Shown: positions 49,929-60,068 of the stretch, piece after piece | Position numbering within the stretch: position 1 is the stretch's first letter | Layout: each line of letters begins with the position of its first letter | NCBI RefSeq assembly: GCF_007752935.1 | Contig: NZ_CP036319.1 | Span: forward strand, 1,860,001-1,924,000 | Reading direction: 5' to 3' | DNA: 64,000 nt | Source of the DNA: Crateriforma conspicua | GTDB lineage: Bacteria; Planctomycetota; Planctomycetia; Pirellulales; Pirellulaceae | Made by a program: the position numbers and the translations under genes | The notes under the pieces: generated by a model | Database searches by the model: none | Told to the model about the DNA's origin: nothing | Seen by the model: only the letters and a program-made list of their open reading frames with translations

Positions 49929-52405
49929 CGGTTGGTTTCGCGAAACAGCGGGCTGTCCATCGCTGCAGCCATCGTGTCGATGATTCGGTAATCGTGCCGG
50001 GACGATCGTTTCACGATGGCTTCGATTTCACTGAAGTTATCGGGGGCGACACCGTTGGCGTACGTCAAAAACTTCGTGACGAAACAACGGACAAAGCGAT
50101 CACGGCTGACATCATTCATCATGATCTGGCGAAATTCCGTGACGTCGTCGTAGCGGGCGCCGCTAAGGAACGTCGCGGATGCGTCCACGGGAATGGTGAC
50201 CACGTCGACTGTGCGACGTCGCCGATTTCCCGCTGCGGACGCATCGGCCTGCTGGGATGCGTCGACGTAGTGATCACGCCACGCACCGATCGGATCGAAG
50301 TTCTCGAATGCGTAACCGAACGGGTCGATGTTTTGATGACATGCCGCACAGGACGTGTCACTGCGGTGGGCTTCCAAGACTTCACGGATGGTCCGCGCCG
50401 ATCGAATGTCGGGTTCTTGGATGTCCACGTCCGAAGGCGGCTGGGCGGGATGAATGCCCATAAAGTTTTCCATCACATAGACCGCACGATGGATGGGGGA
50501 CGTGCTGAGCGTGTCCGCGGTCAGGGTCAAAAACGCTCCCATCCCCAGGAAACCACCCCGTCGACCATCACCGAACGTGTACTTGCGCAGCACGGAATCG
50601 TCGGGGACGTCGGTCAAACCATAGACCGTCGCCAAGTCCGCGTTGACGAACGAGTAGTCGGCGGTCAGAAGTTCGGGAATCGGATGGTTGTTTTGGACGT
50701 TGTGCTGAAAGAAAGCGATGGCTTCGCGGACCATGTCGTCCCCGATTTGCTTCTTTTCATACATCGGATATCGATCGACATCAGGTGCCATGAAGTTGAT
50801 GCGATCCAATTGCAGCCAAGCGTAGGGGAATTCGCGAAGGAACGGTTCGGCACGGCCGGATCGCAGCCATTGGCTTAGCTCTTCCTGGATTCCGGATTCA
50901 CTGTCAAACCGCCCCTGTTCGGCTTTGGCCATCAACGGTGCGTCGGGGATGGTCGCCGACAAAACATTGCTGAACTTTGCGGCAAAGCGTTCGTTGTCGG
51001 TTAGCTGATCACTGCCCGGCATCAGAAACGATGGCGACATCAGGATGGCAACAATGCCTTCCTGCAACGCGCCGACGATGCCCAATGAATCCGCCTGTTG
51101 TTGGACCAGTCGCACGATGGGATCCAGTTCATCGGGGGTGACATTGCGTCGCCATGCACGCCGGGCAATGAGTTGCAAGATTTCCGCGGCATCATTCAAG
51201 GAGGGTTCCGGACCAAGCAACGCCGTTTGGCGTTTGGGGGGCCATGAATCATAGAACGGCCCTTCGATGGTCAGGCCGCCGATCATCGGACGTGGCCCCT
51301 GCCAATACTTCACCCAGTGGACCCAATGACTGGGCATGTCGCGGCGATTCGTTGCTCGAGGGACTTCTTCGGTCACGACCCTCCGGTAAAGATTCGGCTT
51401 GTGTTGCTTGATGTGGTCGTGGCCGATGCGATATTGGAACTTGAAGTTACCGTTGTTCAACAGTCGAAGGCCATCGGTCGCAAACGAGAATTCAATCGGT
51501 GTTCCCGCCGCCAACCAATAGGTGTCTTCGAATTCCTGGAATTCGCCTTCGGCCAACGAAAAGTCCACGCTTCGATTGCCCAAATGCATCCGCAGGATCA
51601 AGGGATCGTCATCGTGGATGCCGGTCGCTTCTTGTGGATAGATGTGCCGATCAAGTGCTTTGGCTTGAACGCTGATGCGGTAATACCCTGTTGCGGTCGT
51701 TTCGGGGAAGGTTTTACAGACCGCCCTTTCACGTGGGCTGCGAATTTCGATTCCCCGGTCACTTCGAAAGGTCCTGTCCCGGCGTTGGCGATTTCCGTCG
51801 TCTTGAATCATCAGATCGTCGGGGGTACCGACATGTTGTTGTGATTCAGGTTGTGGATCCGAAAGGATGCATTGATCCAGGACGGCGCGAACCGCGGCCA
51901 AGTATTGGTCCAGATGAAATTCGCTGATCCCCAAAGTTTCACCGTGGGTGTCGAATCCGTCATGCAGGGTGTCCCCCAACAGCATCGCCATAGGATCATT
52001 CGTGCCGACATGATCAAGCAGCAAGACATCGCGGACGCTGTTTTCAAACTCGCGATTGTTCAATCGGCGTGGCGGCGTCCGCAGTGTCGGTGCCGATGCG
52101 CGTTCGTAAGCCGTCACGGAATGTTGCAAAAAGGATTGCAGTGTCTGGGATTGTTCCGGTGACAATTCGCTGGCGTCATCGGGCGGCATTTCGCCGGCAC
52201 GGATCCGCTGCAGGCTTTTGATCCAAAGCTGAACATTCGATTCTTCGGGACCGCGTCCCAAGTCATGCAGACTGAAGTCGCCTTCGGGATCGGGACCGGT
52301 GTGACAATCGGCGCAGTGTTCCCGCAAGAGGGCCTTGTCGGCAAAGCACGGTGCGATGGAAGGCAAGAGGACAACCATCAGCGTCGTCAAAAACGTTCGG
52401 TACAT
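49925..52405 (-). CDS. Planctomycete cytochrome / DUF1587-1592-1588-1585 protein
   Basis: An 826-residue exported protein. The signal peptide is [19 protein letters not shown]. An N-terminal planctomycete cytochrome module has one CxxCH heme site at C31, C34, H35 (CADCHTG). DUF1587 ([19 protein letters not shown]), DUF1595 and DUF1592 ([25 protein letters not shown]), DUF1588 ([37 protein letters not shown]) and DUF1585 follow. The second CxxCH (CAACH) may also bind heme. AAGG lies 9 bases before the ATG at 52405. It lies 13 bp after the DUF1552 gene, a frequent pairing in planctomycetes. The function is unknown. Confidence 0.93.
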   Translation of the reverse strand: MYRTFLTTLMVVLLPSIAPCFADKALLREHCADCHTGPDPEGDFSLHDLGRGPEESNVQLWIKSLQRIRAGEMPPDDASELSPEQSQTLQSFLQHSVTAYERASAPTLRTPPRRLNNREFENSVRDVLLLDHVGTNDPMAMLLGDTLHDGFDTHGETLGISEFHLDQYLAAVRAVLDQCILSDPQPESQQHVGTPDDLMIQDDGNRQRRDRTFRSDRGIEIRSPRERAVCKTFPETTATGYYRISVQAKALDRHIYPQEATGIHDDDPLILRMHLGNRSVDFSLAEGEFQEFEDTYWLAAGTPIEFSFATDGLRLLNNGNFKFQYRIGHDHIKQHKPNLYRRVVTEEVPRATNRRDMPSHWVHWVKYWQGPRPMIGGLTIEGPFYDSWPPKRQTALLGPEPSLNDAAEILQLIARRAWRRNVTPDELDPIVRLVQQQADSLGIVGALQEGIVAILMSPSFLMPGSDQLTDNERFAAKFSNVLSATIPDAPLMAKAEQGRFDSESGIQEELSQWLRSGRAEPFLREFPYAWLQLDRINFMAPDVDRYPMYEKKQIGDDMVREAIAFFQHNVQNNHPIPELLTADYSFVNADLATVYGLTDVPDDSVLRKYTFGDGRRGGFLGMGAFLTLTADTLSTSPIHRAVYVMENFMGIHPAQPPSDVDIQEPDIRSARTIREVLEAHRSDTSCAACHQNIDPFGYAFENFDPIGAWRDHYVDASQQADASAAGNRRRRTVDVVTIPVDASATFLSGARYDDVTEFRQIMMNDVSRDRFVRCFVTKFLTYANGVAPDNFSEIEAIVKRSSRHDYRIIDTMAAAMDSPLFRETNR

Positions 52406-52418
52406 CACGGACATCCTT

Positions 52419-53696
52419 TCAAGCTTTTCCATGGGTGAAATCAAAGACGCCCGAACTCTGGTTGAACTGTTCGTACTCCAATCCGAAACGTTGCAAGATG
52501 GCCAAATACAAATTGCACAGCGGCATGTTGTCACCGCTGGAATCACGCGTGTCGACGTGCCCACAGTGCTGGAAACCACCACCGGCGACCAAGATGGGAA
52601 GGTCACGATTGGAATGGGTTCCCCCATATCCCATGCCGCTGCCGAACAACACGACGGTGTGGTCCAGCATGCTGCCGTCCGCGTTCGGTTCGGGGATCTG
52701 GTCCAGTTGTTTCAGGCAACGCGACAGCTGTTGGACTTGAAACGATTCGATCGCAACCAGTTCCGCAACGGTGTCTTCGCGTTTGCCATTGTGCGTGCAG
52801 GCGTGATAACCCCTGGTGACACCTTGGATGTCGGTGTACTTCAGTTCGGGGGAAAACCCGATCGTCGCGACCCGAGTCAGATCCGTTTGGAACGCATAAG
52901 ACACCATGTCAAAGATCGCTTTGTAGTGATTTTCGATCGTGATTTCGCCACCGCTTACGTAGCCGTCCAGTTCGAAAGTCGGCTTGTCGCGATCCACCCA
53001 CTGTTGGCGATCGACCAAGTTGTGTTCCAGCGTGCGAATCGAATTTGCGTAAAGATCCAAACGTTCCTTGTCGGTTTTGGGGGAATTTCGCCGCAAGCCA
53101 TTGAACTGGTCGATAGCGGCATCCAGAACGCTGCCGTTTTGCTGCAGCAATTGTCGGCGTTCTTGCCGCTGTTTGGCTGTCAGGTTCAAAAACAGGTGGT
53201 CGTACATTCGTCGAACATCGGTGAACGGTTCGATGTCCATCCCGTTCGCGTTCCAGCTAAGCCGAATGCCACGCTGCAAGCACGCATTGACCGACGCGAA
53301 TCGGGTCTGCGTCCCCGTCCGTCTGGCGACGATTTGATCAATCGTCATGTTCTTTTCCGGATACGCCGCGCTGGTTTCCGGAAGCACCCCACTTAGAAAC
53401 GCGATCTCGCGACCGTGACCACTTTTCATGTTGTGGTCGGTGTGCGACAGGATGCTCAAACGATCCTTCAGCCACTGCAGCGAACGAATCGTTTTGGGAA
53501 ACTGAAAGTCTTTGCCGAACTGTTGCGGAAAGAAGTGTTCGGGATGGGCACCGAATGGATTCCCCACGATCAACAGACGCTTGGCATGCGGCGAACTGCT
53601 GCGTGGCGTTGCGGCGGAACTGGGAGCGGATTCCAGCATCGGCAACGCCATCATGCCGCCGCCAAATGAACGTACCAAAGCACGACGATTCAACAT
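52419..53696 (-). CDS. DUF1552 secreted protein
   Basis: A 425-residue exported protein with a Tat-like signal (NRRALVRSFGGGMMALPMLESAPSSAA). The DUF1552 core has RLLIVGNPFGAHPEHFFPQ, DHNMKSGHGREIAFLSGVLPET and GSGMGYGGTHSNRDLPILVAGGG, and the HNGKREDTVAELVAIESFQV stretch. DUF1552 is usually encoded next to a DUF1592 cytochrome protein, as here, and is thought to be exported with it, but no substrate is known. GGAAAG precedes the ATG at 53696 by 9 bases; a TTG three bases earlier is not the start. Confidence 0.93.
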   Translation of the reverse strand: MLNRRALVRSFGGGMMALPMLESAPSSAATPRSSSPHAKRLLIVGNPFGAHPEHFFPQQFGKDFQFPKTIRSLQWLKDRLSILSHTDHNMKSGHGREIAFLSGVLPETSAAYPEKNMTIDQIVARRTGTQTRFASVNACLQRGIRLSWNANGMDIEPFTDVRRMYDHLFLNLTAKQRQERRQLLQQNGSVLDAAIDQFNGLRRNSPKTDKERLDLYANSIRTLEHNLVDRQQWVDRDKPTFELDGYVSGGEITIENHYKAIFDMVSYAFQTDLTRVATIGFSPELKYTDIQGVTRGYHACTHNGKREDTVAELVAIESFQVQQLSRCLKQLDQIPEPNADGSMLDHTVVLFGSGMGYGGTHSNRDLPILVAGGGFQHCGHVDTRDSSGDNMPLCNLYLAILQRFGLEYEQFNQSSGVFDFTHGKA

Positions 53697-53893
53697 CAAA
53701 GACTTTCCAAGGCGGGATAGAGGTGGGGCAAACAGTCGGTGGGTGTGGTCTTTATCCTAGACCAGCGAGACAATCTGCCGCAGATTCCGGAAAAAATTTA
53801 CGACGGTCTTTCCAGTCGCCGCGTCCATTGGAGTCTCGATGCATGGCGGGCCACGGGGCCACGCGGGCGGTGCGGAAGATCGCGGCACCGTGT

Positions 53894-55285
53894 TCAGCGG
53901 ACCGTTAATTCCAAGGTCGGTCCGACGGATTCGGGATGACGATCGCTGGCAAACATGTGCGTCATGCCGACGCCGATGCCTTCGATCTGTGTCGTTTCGC
54001 GGACCAAGATCAACGTGATCGGTCGATCCGCATTGGACCGCAGGAACCGCAGAAGTTTGTCGGATTCAATGCCGAACGTACCACGATTCTGGCTGCGCTG
54101 GATCTCAAATTTTCCCAACAGAACACCATCTTCGGGGCCCGGCGATGCTTCCCAGGTCGGTTCGACGTCCCAGCCGAATTTTTCCGAGTTGGTCAATCCA
54201 TAGATCGCAAACCGGTTGATGCGGGGAAGACGCGATGCGACGCCGCGAGTGCTGGGAATCAGGTTCAAACGCACGCGTGCATGGACAACGTCAGCGACAT
54301 CGATGTGGGTCACGTCGAATTCGAAAAAGGAACGAAAGTCCCATTTCCCCGTGCCGCTGCGTTTGACCGATAGCACCGCCGGATCGATGAACTTGTGGCG
54401 TTTGTGTGACCGTGGCATCGCCGTACCACAGCGGCCTTGGGTGCCGATTCGAAGAATGCGTTGACCGGATGGAACGGGTGTGTCGGATTCGCTTTGATTG
54501 TCGGCGGTGTCCGCAGAATCGGACTCCACGGCAGATGGAATCAACGACATGACATCGGTTGAAACCGAGGCCGCCGTACCAGCCTGGCGGAGACGAATGG
54601 AGTCGCCGGTGCTCTTGTGATGGACATCGATTTCGCCATCGATCAACTCAAAATCCGTGCTTTGCCCGTTGTCATCCACACGAACAGCAAACTTGGTTCC
54701 TCGATCGATCGCATAGCCACCGGGGGTCTCTAATCGAAAGCCGATTGCCGATTCGGGGACGTTGATCATCGCCGCCCCGGTGGTCAGCTTGGCGGCCATG
54801 GCACTGATCAGCTCCACCTGGGTTGGTGCTTCGACGGTCAATTCCGCACCGGAGCCGAATCGAATCGTCGCCAAGCCGGTTTTTAGGTTCAGCGTTCCCG
54901 GGCGCAAATCGGATCCTGGATTGGTGGGCAGATCGCTTTCCCAAGCCGCGTTTTCACTGGACACCAACGTCGCAACGACATCCGGCGACGATTGCCATAG
55001 CCCGACCGCGATCATCAGACACACCGCCGTCGCGAACATCGCGAACATGGTTCGCAGATATGGTGATCGTGGCGTGGCAGGTGAAGCGATCGCTTTGTCG
55101 GGATCATCGGTGTGTGAATCCGGCAACTGAAGCGATCGGTTGCGAAGTTCCGTATCGATCTGAATGGCCAATCGATAGCGTTGCTGCAGATCGGCGTCGT
55201 TGGCCAACAGTCGATCCAGTTCTGCGGTCGCGGCCGCGTCCAGGTTTCCCAGCAAATACTGATGCAATAATTGGTCGGGATTCAT
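53894..55285 (-). CDS. FecR-domain anti-sigma-like membrane protein
   Basis: A 463-residue protein. The first 60 residues (LLHQYLLGNLDAAATAELDRLLANDADLQQRY) form a cytoplasmic zinc-less anti-sigma-like helical region. One transmembrane segment lies about 76-98. A FecR domain covers about 130-240 (NLKTGLATIRFGSGAELTVEAPTQVELISAM, then PGGYAIDRGTKFAVRVD). The last 170 residues resemble a DNRLRE/galactose-binding beta domain (FFEFDVTHIDVADVVHARVRLNL). The ATG at 55285 overlaps the sigma-factor stop by 4 bases (ATGA), so they are coupled. Confidence 0.88.
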   Translation of the reverse strand: MNPDQLLHQYLLGNLDAAATAELDRLLANDADLQQRYRLAIQIDTELRNRSLQLPDSHTDDPDKAIASPATPRSPYLRTMFAMFATAVCLMIAVGLWQSSPDVVATLVSSENAAWESDLPTNPGSDLRPGTLNLKTGLATIRFGSGAELTVEAPTQVELISAMAAKLTTGAAMINVPESAIGFRLETPGGYAIDRGTKFAVRVDDNGQSTDFELIDGEIDVHHKSTGDSIRLRQAGTAASVSTDVMSLIPSAVESDSADTADNQSESDTPVPSGQRILRIGTQGRCGTAMPRSHKRHKFIDPAVLSVKRSGTGKWDFRSFFEFDVTHIDVADVVHARVRLNLIPSTRGVASRLPRINRFAIYGLTNSEKFGWDVEPTWEASPGPEDGVLLGKFEIQRSQNRGTFGIESDKLLRFLRSNADRPITLILVRETTQIEGIGVGMTHMFASDRHPESVGPTLELTVR

Positions 55286-55833
55286 GATGGAAACTGTGCC
55301 GTGTGAATCTGACGTTGAACGCAGTCGGTCAGTTTTTCTCTTAGCCGACCCAGCAATTTGTAAAACGCGTTGGGGGTCTTGCCCGATTGCTCGGCCAGTT
55401 CGCCGACTCGTTGGCCGGCGGTGTAGGGTGCGATCAATAGTTCTTGATGTGCCGCGGTGAATTGTGACAGGCATTGCTGAAGGGCCGACCGCATCTCCGC
55501 ATCTTGTTCAGGGATTCGGGTGTCGGGATTATCTGCCAACATGGTCAAGACTTCATCGCTCAGGATCGGTCGACGGCGTCGCAGGTCTTCGATCAAGTGA
55601 AGGCATTTGAAACGCAGGATCACCTTGGCCCAGGGCAGGAAGCCGTCGGCATTTTCCAGCTGCCAAAGCTTTTGCCACATCGTCACGCTGGCTTCTTGCA
55701 GTGCATCGTCGACGCTGTTCCAGTCCGGCAGCATGGTTCGCGCATAGACGCGCAACTGATTCTCGTGACGTAGAAACAGCCGCATGAATTCGGCTTCTTC
55801 GGGCGGCGAAGAGGGAACAGCATTGGGTCGCAT
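55282..55833 (-). CDS. ECF sigma factor, Rhodopirellula-type group
   Basis: A 183-residue sigma-70-family protein. Region 2 is FLRHENQLRVYARTMLPDWNSVDDALQEASVTMWQKLWQ, then FLPWAKVILRFKCLHLIEDLRRRRP. Region 4 ends RVGELAEQSGKTPNAFYKLLGRLREKL. These features match the planctomycete/verrucomicrobial sigma group that is commonly encoded with a FecR protein, as here. The FecR gene overlaps it by 4 bases. The nearby DUF1552/DUF1592 pair lies downstream on the same strand and may be its target. Confidence 0.91.
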   Translation of the reverse strand: MRPNAVPSSPPEEAEFMRLFLRHENQLRVYARTMLPDWNSVDDALQEASVTMWQKLWQLENADGFLPWAKVILRFKCLHLIEDLRRRRPILSDEVLTMLADNPDTRIPEQDAEMRSALQQCLSQFTAAHQELLIAPYTAGQRVGELAEQSGKTPNAFYKLLGRLREKLTDCVQRQIHTAQFPS

Positions 55834-55995
55834 GGTCAGCTATCCGGCGTCTTCGATGAACCTGCCGATGAAACCGAGAATTTTTCTGGCTTCGCCATCG
55901 ATCATTCCCGAAAACGCTCGCTCGCGCGGCGACGGATCAACGATCATGCAGCTTTCGCGGGCGAAGACGGTTCGGGGCGGCACCTTCGAAACGTT

Positions 55996-56889
55996 TCACA
56001 GTCGACTGAGTAAATCGGCTTTCTTGTCCGCGAATTCTTGTTCGGACAAATAGCCTTTTTCCATCAGCGCGCCCAAGCGATCGAGCGTTTCGATGATGTC
56101 TTGCGGGTTGGATGGTTCGCCGGCCGGCGTCGGCGCTTCGCCGCTGGCGACGTCTTGGACGGGAGCGAAAGTCGGCTCGTCGATCGGTGGCGGTGTTGGC
56201 GACTCCGATGCCGGCGGGGCGGGCGGAGCGACGTCGGGTGCCGATGGCGATTGAATGACACCACCGCGCGAAACGACAGGCAGGGTTGCCAGGTCGATCG
56301 TCCCGAATTGGCTGGTCAGCAAGATCGAACCGCCGGTTCCCTGTTGCTGCGAAAAGCCACCGATTTGATGATTCAGCGTGTCATAGACCCAGGGTTCACC
56401 GCCAGTGCTGATGGCCAATCGTTGCGATGCAGGAAAGTAGGCGTAGCGAATGTTGTTTTGTGAACCGATGGCCGACGGCGCGCCCAGTTCGACCGGCCAC
56501 CAATTCGTGGCCGGGTCGGGAACAAACAACGTATTTTGGGATCCGATGGTGCCGGCAGCCTGGGACTGTGCCGATGACCCGTTCTGGCTTTGGGACTGAA
56601 ACGATCCCGAAAATGGCACCAGTTGATGGTTGGCAAGTTCGTTGGAGATGTCTTGGCAAATGCCATCGACGCGGTTTTTCAACGCATAGTTAAATAGGTC
56701 GCTGACCATGGTCATGCCACCCTGCATCCATTGGCCCGAGCCGCCGAACTCCGGATGGTTGAACTGGGCCATCGTGCCGTTGCCGTTGTGAACGGCGATC
56801 AGCATGTGCGTGACGGCATCGGTTGACAGTCCGTAGCGCTGGGCCAGGGTCTGGACCAATTGTTGACCGGCGGAAGATAGTTGGGACAC
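55996..56889 (-). CDS. SHOCT-domain protein
   Basis: A 297-residue protein. The N-terminal 90 residues carry a motif known from SHOCT proteins: QRYGLSTDAVTHMLIAVHNGNGTMAQFNHPEFGGSGQW (given in family order), then MTMVSDLFNYALKNRVDGICQDIS. The middle is Ser/Gln/Gly-rich, and a Pro-rich linker (SPTPPPIDEP) precedes the C-terminal SHOCT helix pair (LGALMEKGYLSEQEFADKKADLLSRL). It has no signal peptide. GTG at 56889 is taken as start because homology begins there; there is no clear ribosome binding site. It is divergent from the ASST operon. Confidence 0.8.
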   Translation of the reverse strand: MSQLSSAGQQLVQTLAQRYGLSTDAVTHMLIAVHNGNGTMAQFNHPEFGGSGQWMQGGMTMVSDLFNYALKNRVDGICQDISNELANHQLVPFSGSFQSQSQNGSSAQSQAAGTIGSQNTLFVPDPATNWWPVELGAPSAIGSQNNIRYAYFPASQRLAISTGGEPWVYDTLNHQIGGFSQQQGTGGSILLTSQFGTIDLATLPVVSRGGVIQSPSAPDVAPPAPPASESPTPPPIDEPTFAPVQDVASGEAPTPAGEPSNPQDIIETLDRLGALMEKGYLSEQEFADKKADLLSRL

Positions 56890-57171
56890 GGTGGGGACTT
56901 TGAGTTTTTTGGTCGGGTAAAAGAGTGGATGCTCCGCCTTGGTACCTGCATTCTGCACCCTGGCGGGCCGGACCGGAAGCGGCAACCGACAGATCCGTGG
57001 GCCAGCGATCGCCAATCTTTTGGATCGAACTCAACGGTTCTCCCCGATTTTCGCCGATCGGATACGAATCGCCGACGCCATCGTTTCGGGCCTCATGCGG
57101 TGGCGGTTGACCCTGCGTAAACGGCCCCGGTATGTTCACCGCCGATTCGCCCAAGTTCTGCAGAGAGACGA

Positions 57172-58533
57172 ATGTCTTCGAAACCTGTCCGCGACCGGAA
57201 CGATTTCGACGATGAATCCCCGTTTCAGGCATTTGTCTTGCGGGCACGCTGGGCCGTGCTGTTGTTGTTCGTGTTGGTCTTTGGGCTGTGGTACGGCGGC
57301 CGGATTCAAAAAAAGCTGGACGATCGCCAGCAATTGAGCCCGCTGGAACGAATGGTCGGACGCCTACGCGAAGTTCCCGAGCACGCGACCGCGGTGATCC
57401 AAGACCCCGACGTCGTTCGCAATTTGGACACCGAACCCGAGACGATGTTGCCGCCGGGATCCGTATCGATTGTCGGTGTCGACGCCGTCCCGGTACCGAA
57501 GGACTTTCTATACAGCCGCTATCACCAAGATTCCAACCGGATCAGCGTGATTCGTCGTCGCTTGGCCGACAAACAGGTGGTTCACCGTTGGGATTGGTCC
57601 TATGACGATTTGGCGTCACGTTACAAACAGTGGCTGAAAGAAAATCAACGGCGTTACCCGAATTTCCATTTCCGCGGTCCCATTCGTTTTCCCTTGGCCT
57701 CGCCTTTGATACTGGACGGTGGCCGCTTGGTGACGCGTCTACAGCAATCGCTATGTTGCTTTGATCCCGACGGCACGTTGCTGTGGCAATCACCCGAGAT
57801 GGTGCACCATTCGGTGGAGGTCGATCACGACGGCAATCTGTGGACGTGTTCGATGGTCGCCGATCAAGAGGGGTTTCGCGATGACGTGGCGCTGAAGATT
57901 GACGCAACCAATGGCCGGGTTTTGCAGCGGTATCCGATCAGCGAAATCTTTCAAGCCAATCCGGAACATGACTATTCGCATCACGCACGGTCCGACGCCG
58001 ACCCGTTCCATCTGAATGATGTCCAACCGGTTCGGGGGCGATCGGAGTACTGGGAACCGGGAGACGTCTTTTTAAGCTTGCGAAACATCAGCACCGTCCT
58101 GTTATTCCGTCCGTCGACCGGCAAAGTCATATGGAGCAACGCCGTTGCGTGGTCCTATCAACACGATGTGACCGTGGTCAGCGATCATCAAATCAGTGTG
58201 TTCGATAACAACGTGATGAATAATTCGCCTTGGGGATCCGGATTCGTGTACCGCCACGGCGAACACAATCGTTGCATGGTTTACGATTTCGACGCGGACC
58301 AAGCCGAATCGGTCTTTCAGGACGTTTTTGCCCGACACGATTGCAAGACGCCCACCCAAGGTCGCGTGAAGTGGTGGAAGGAAGATGCCTGGTTGTTTAT
58401 CGAGGCGTCGGATCAAAGCTTTTTCGTCGCGGCTGACTTGGCCAGTGACCGCTCCTACAAGTTTGTTTGCCCCGGCAATCGTGATGGCAAGGTGGGGCAT
58501 GTCGCTTGGTTCCGTTTGATGGATCCGTCATGA
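57172..58533 (+). CDS. Arylsulfotransferase-like (ASST) beta-propeller protein
   Basis: A 453-residue protein with one N-terminal membrane anchor (ARWAVLLLFVLVFGLWYGG, about 26-44), so the propeller faces the periplasm. The body matches the arylsulfotransferase/PQQ-like family: FDPDGTLLWQSP, then HHSVEVDHDGNLWT, LNDVQPV, GDVFLSLRNISTVLLFRPSTGKVIWS, QHDVTVVSDHQISVFDNN. Family members move sulfate from aryl sulfates or act as binding propellers. The likely catalytic His lies in QHDVTVV. Its stop overlaps the next start by 4 bases. It is followed by a small membrane protein and a PAPS-type sulfotransferase. Confidence 0.82.
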   Translation: MSSKPVRDRNDFDDESPFQAFVLRARWAVLLLFVLVFGLWYGGRIQKKLDDRQQLSPLERMVGRLREVPEHATAVIQDPDVVRNLDTEPETMLPPGSVSIVGVDAVPVPKDFLYSRYHQDSNRISVIRRRLADKQVVHRWDWSYDDLASRYKQWLKENQRRYPNFHFRGPIRFPLASPLILDGGRLVTRLQQSLCCFDPDGTLLWQSPEMVHHSVEVDHDGNLWTCSMVADQEGFRDDVALKIDATNGRVLQRYPISEIFQANPEHDYSHHARSDADPFHLNDVQPVRGRSEYWEPGDVFLSLRNISTVLLFRPSTGKVIWSNAVAWSYQHDVTVVSDHQISVFDNNVMNNSPWGSGFVYRHGEHNRCMVYDFDADQAESVFQDVFARHDCKTPTQGRVKWWKEDAWLFIEASDQSFFVAADLASDRSYKFVCPGNRDGKVGHVAWFRLMDPS

Positions 58534-58715
58534 ACGTCTTGGAAAACATGCTTGCGTATATTGGCCCCGGGATTGGCATCGGTGGTCTCGTCTTGTTGCT
58601 GGGATTCGTCGCGGCGGGCCTGTTCCTGGTCTATGCGTTTGCGATTCTGCCGTTACAGATGCGTCGACGTCGTCAACGGGATGAATCGAAACCACCTCTT
58701 GATCAAGGCGATTGA
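58530..58715 (+). CDS. Small membrane protein, YIGPG type
   Basis: A 61-residue protein with one or two transmembrane stretches (AYIGPGIGIGGLVLLLGFVAAGLFLVYAFAILP, in family order). It ends in a basic-acidic tail (QMRRRRQRDESKPPLDQGD). I recall short YIGPGAG proteins in operons with sulfotransferase or phosphodiesterase-like genes, but without assigned function. It overlaps ASST by 4 bases, and the sulfotransferase starts 3 bp after it. The arrangement suggests a membrane-associated complex. Confidence 0.75.
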   Translation: MNVLENMLAYIGPGIGIGGLVLLLGFVAAGLFLVYAFAILPLQMRRRRQRDESKPPLDQGD

Positions 58716-58718
58716 TTC

Positions 58719-60068
58719 ATGCCGGCGATTGCGGCTGGATTTCTGTCAGCTTTGATCGGATTGTTTCTGTACCACTGGACCGGGTTTCAACACTTGGTGG
58801 ACCGCTTTCTGGTCACGCTGGGGCAAAGTGTTTATGAACTGAATCGGTACAACCTGGACGACCAAGTTCGGCTTCTCAAAGCTCAACGCGATGCCATTGC
58901 TTTGGTGCGGTGTCTGTTCACCCTGTCCCTTGCCACGGTGGGAATCGTGGTCGTGTCCGGATTGCCGTTTCTGGCCGTTTCGTTTGTGGGGCGGTCCGGT
59001 GTCGATGTGGTCGGTCGGGCGTTGTTGGGCAGTTTGCCGATTTGCGTGATCTATGTTTGGCGACTTCGCCGACCAACATCAGCAGACCAGTATTCCGCCG
59101 GTAAGCAGTGCTTTTACTATCTGACGCTGGGCGTCCCGTCGGTCGGCTTGACGGCCGGTCGCGTCGATCGGTGGGTGTGTGGTGACCGTCCCGCTAACAA
59201 AGGCATCATCGTGACGGGCCTGGCACGTGCGGGAACGACGGCGATGTTGCGTGTGTTGCATTCAAACGACCAGACCTGGTGTCTGACGTATCGACAGATG
59301 CCGTTTCCGATGGCCCCGCGATTGTGGAAAACGGTGAATCGAGCGAGAAGCCAGGCGGTGGAGCGGACGCATCGCGATGGGCTGTTGGTCGATTTGGACA
59401 GTCCCGAAGCCTTTGACGAGTTTGTTTGGCGAGTCATCTTGAAGGAGCATTACTATCGCGACGGGACGCTCCATCGCCATGCCGTTTCCACGCAGCAGAT
59501 CGAACAGTTCAAGCGGCTCGCGACGGTCGGCGCTTCACCGTCGTCGGTCTATCTGTCGAAGAACAACAACTTTCTGCTAAGGGCGGAATCGTTCTTAAAG
59601 CAGACCCCGCAATACACGATCGTGTTGGTGTATCGCGATCCGATTCAACATGCCCAAAGTTTGCTTCGCCAGCATCGATTGCATTGTCAGTTGCAACAGC
59701 AATCGCCTTTTGTCCTGGACTACATGAACATGTTGGGGCATCACGAATTCGGTCTGAACCGACGCGACTTTGTCTTTGAATCGCAAGCCTTTCGCCATCA
59801 TGACGCTGACTCGTTCGATTACTGGATCGAGCGTTGGCTGGACTACTATCGATACGCGTTGACCTTGCCCCGTGATCGAATTCGCATCATCGGCAATGAC
59901 GCGGTTCGCAATGACCCCGTGTCGGTTGCCGATGCCGTTTTGGCCGGGGGTGCGATCGATCAACCTTCGCGTTCACTGTGTGGTGTGCAGGTTGAAACCG
60001 ATTCCAGTGCGCCATTGATCAAGGAAGCTTATCAAGTCTTCAGGCAACTGCAGCGGGCCGAGGTTTAG
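58719..60068 (+). CDS. Membrane-anchored PAPS-dependent sulfotransferase
   Basis: A 449-residue protein. The N-terminal 110 residues have about three hydrophobic segments (AIAAGFLSALIGLFLYHW, LSLATVGIVVVSGLPFLAV, VVGRALLGSLPICVIYVW). The catalytic part starts about residue 165: the 5'-phosphosulfate loop is VTGLARAGTTAMLRVL, and the 3'-phosphate site is IVLVYRDPIQHAQSLLRQHR (about 303-322). Such enzymes transfer sulfate from PAPS to a sugar or lipid. Membrane anchoring suggests a cell-surface or lipid-linked glycan. It closes a three-gene operon with an ASST-like propeller and a YIGPG-type protein. Confidence 0.88.
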   Translation: MPAIAAGFLSALIGLFLYHWTGFQHLVDRFLVTLGQSVYELNRYNLDDQVRLLKAQRDAIALVRCLFTLSLATVGIVVVSGLPFLAVSFVGRSGVDVVGRALLGSLPICVIYVWRLRRPTSADQYSAGKQCFYYLTLGVPSVGLTAGRVDRWVCGDRPANKGIIVTGLARAGTTAMLRVLHSNDQTWCLTYRQMPFPMAPRLWKTVNRARSQAVERTHRDGLLVDLDSPEAFDEFVWRVILKEHYYRDGTLHRHAVSTQQIEQFKRLATVGASPSSVYLSKNNNFLLRAESFLKQTPQYTIVLVYRDPIQHAQSLLRQHRLHCQLQQQSPFVLDYMNMLGHHEFGLNRRDFVFESQAFRHHDADSFDYWIERWLDYYRYALTLPRDRIRIIGNDAVRNDPVSVADAVLAGGAIDQPSRSLCGVQVETDSSAPLIKEAYQVFRQLQRAEV

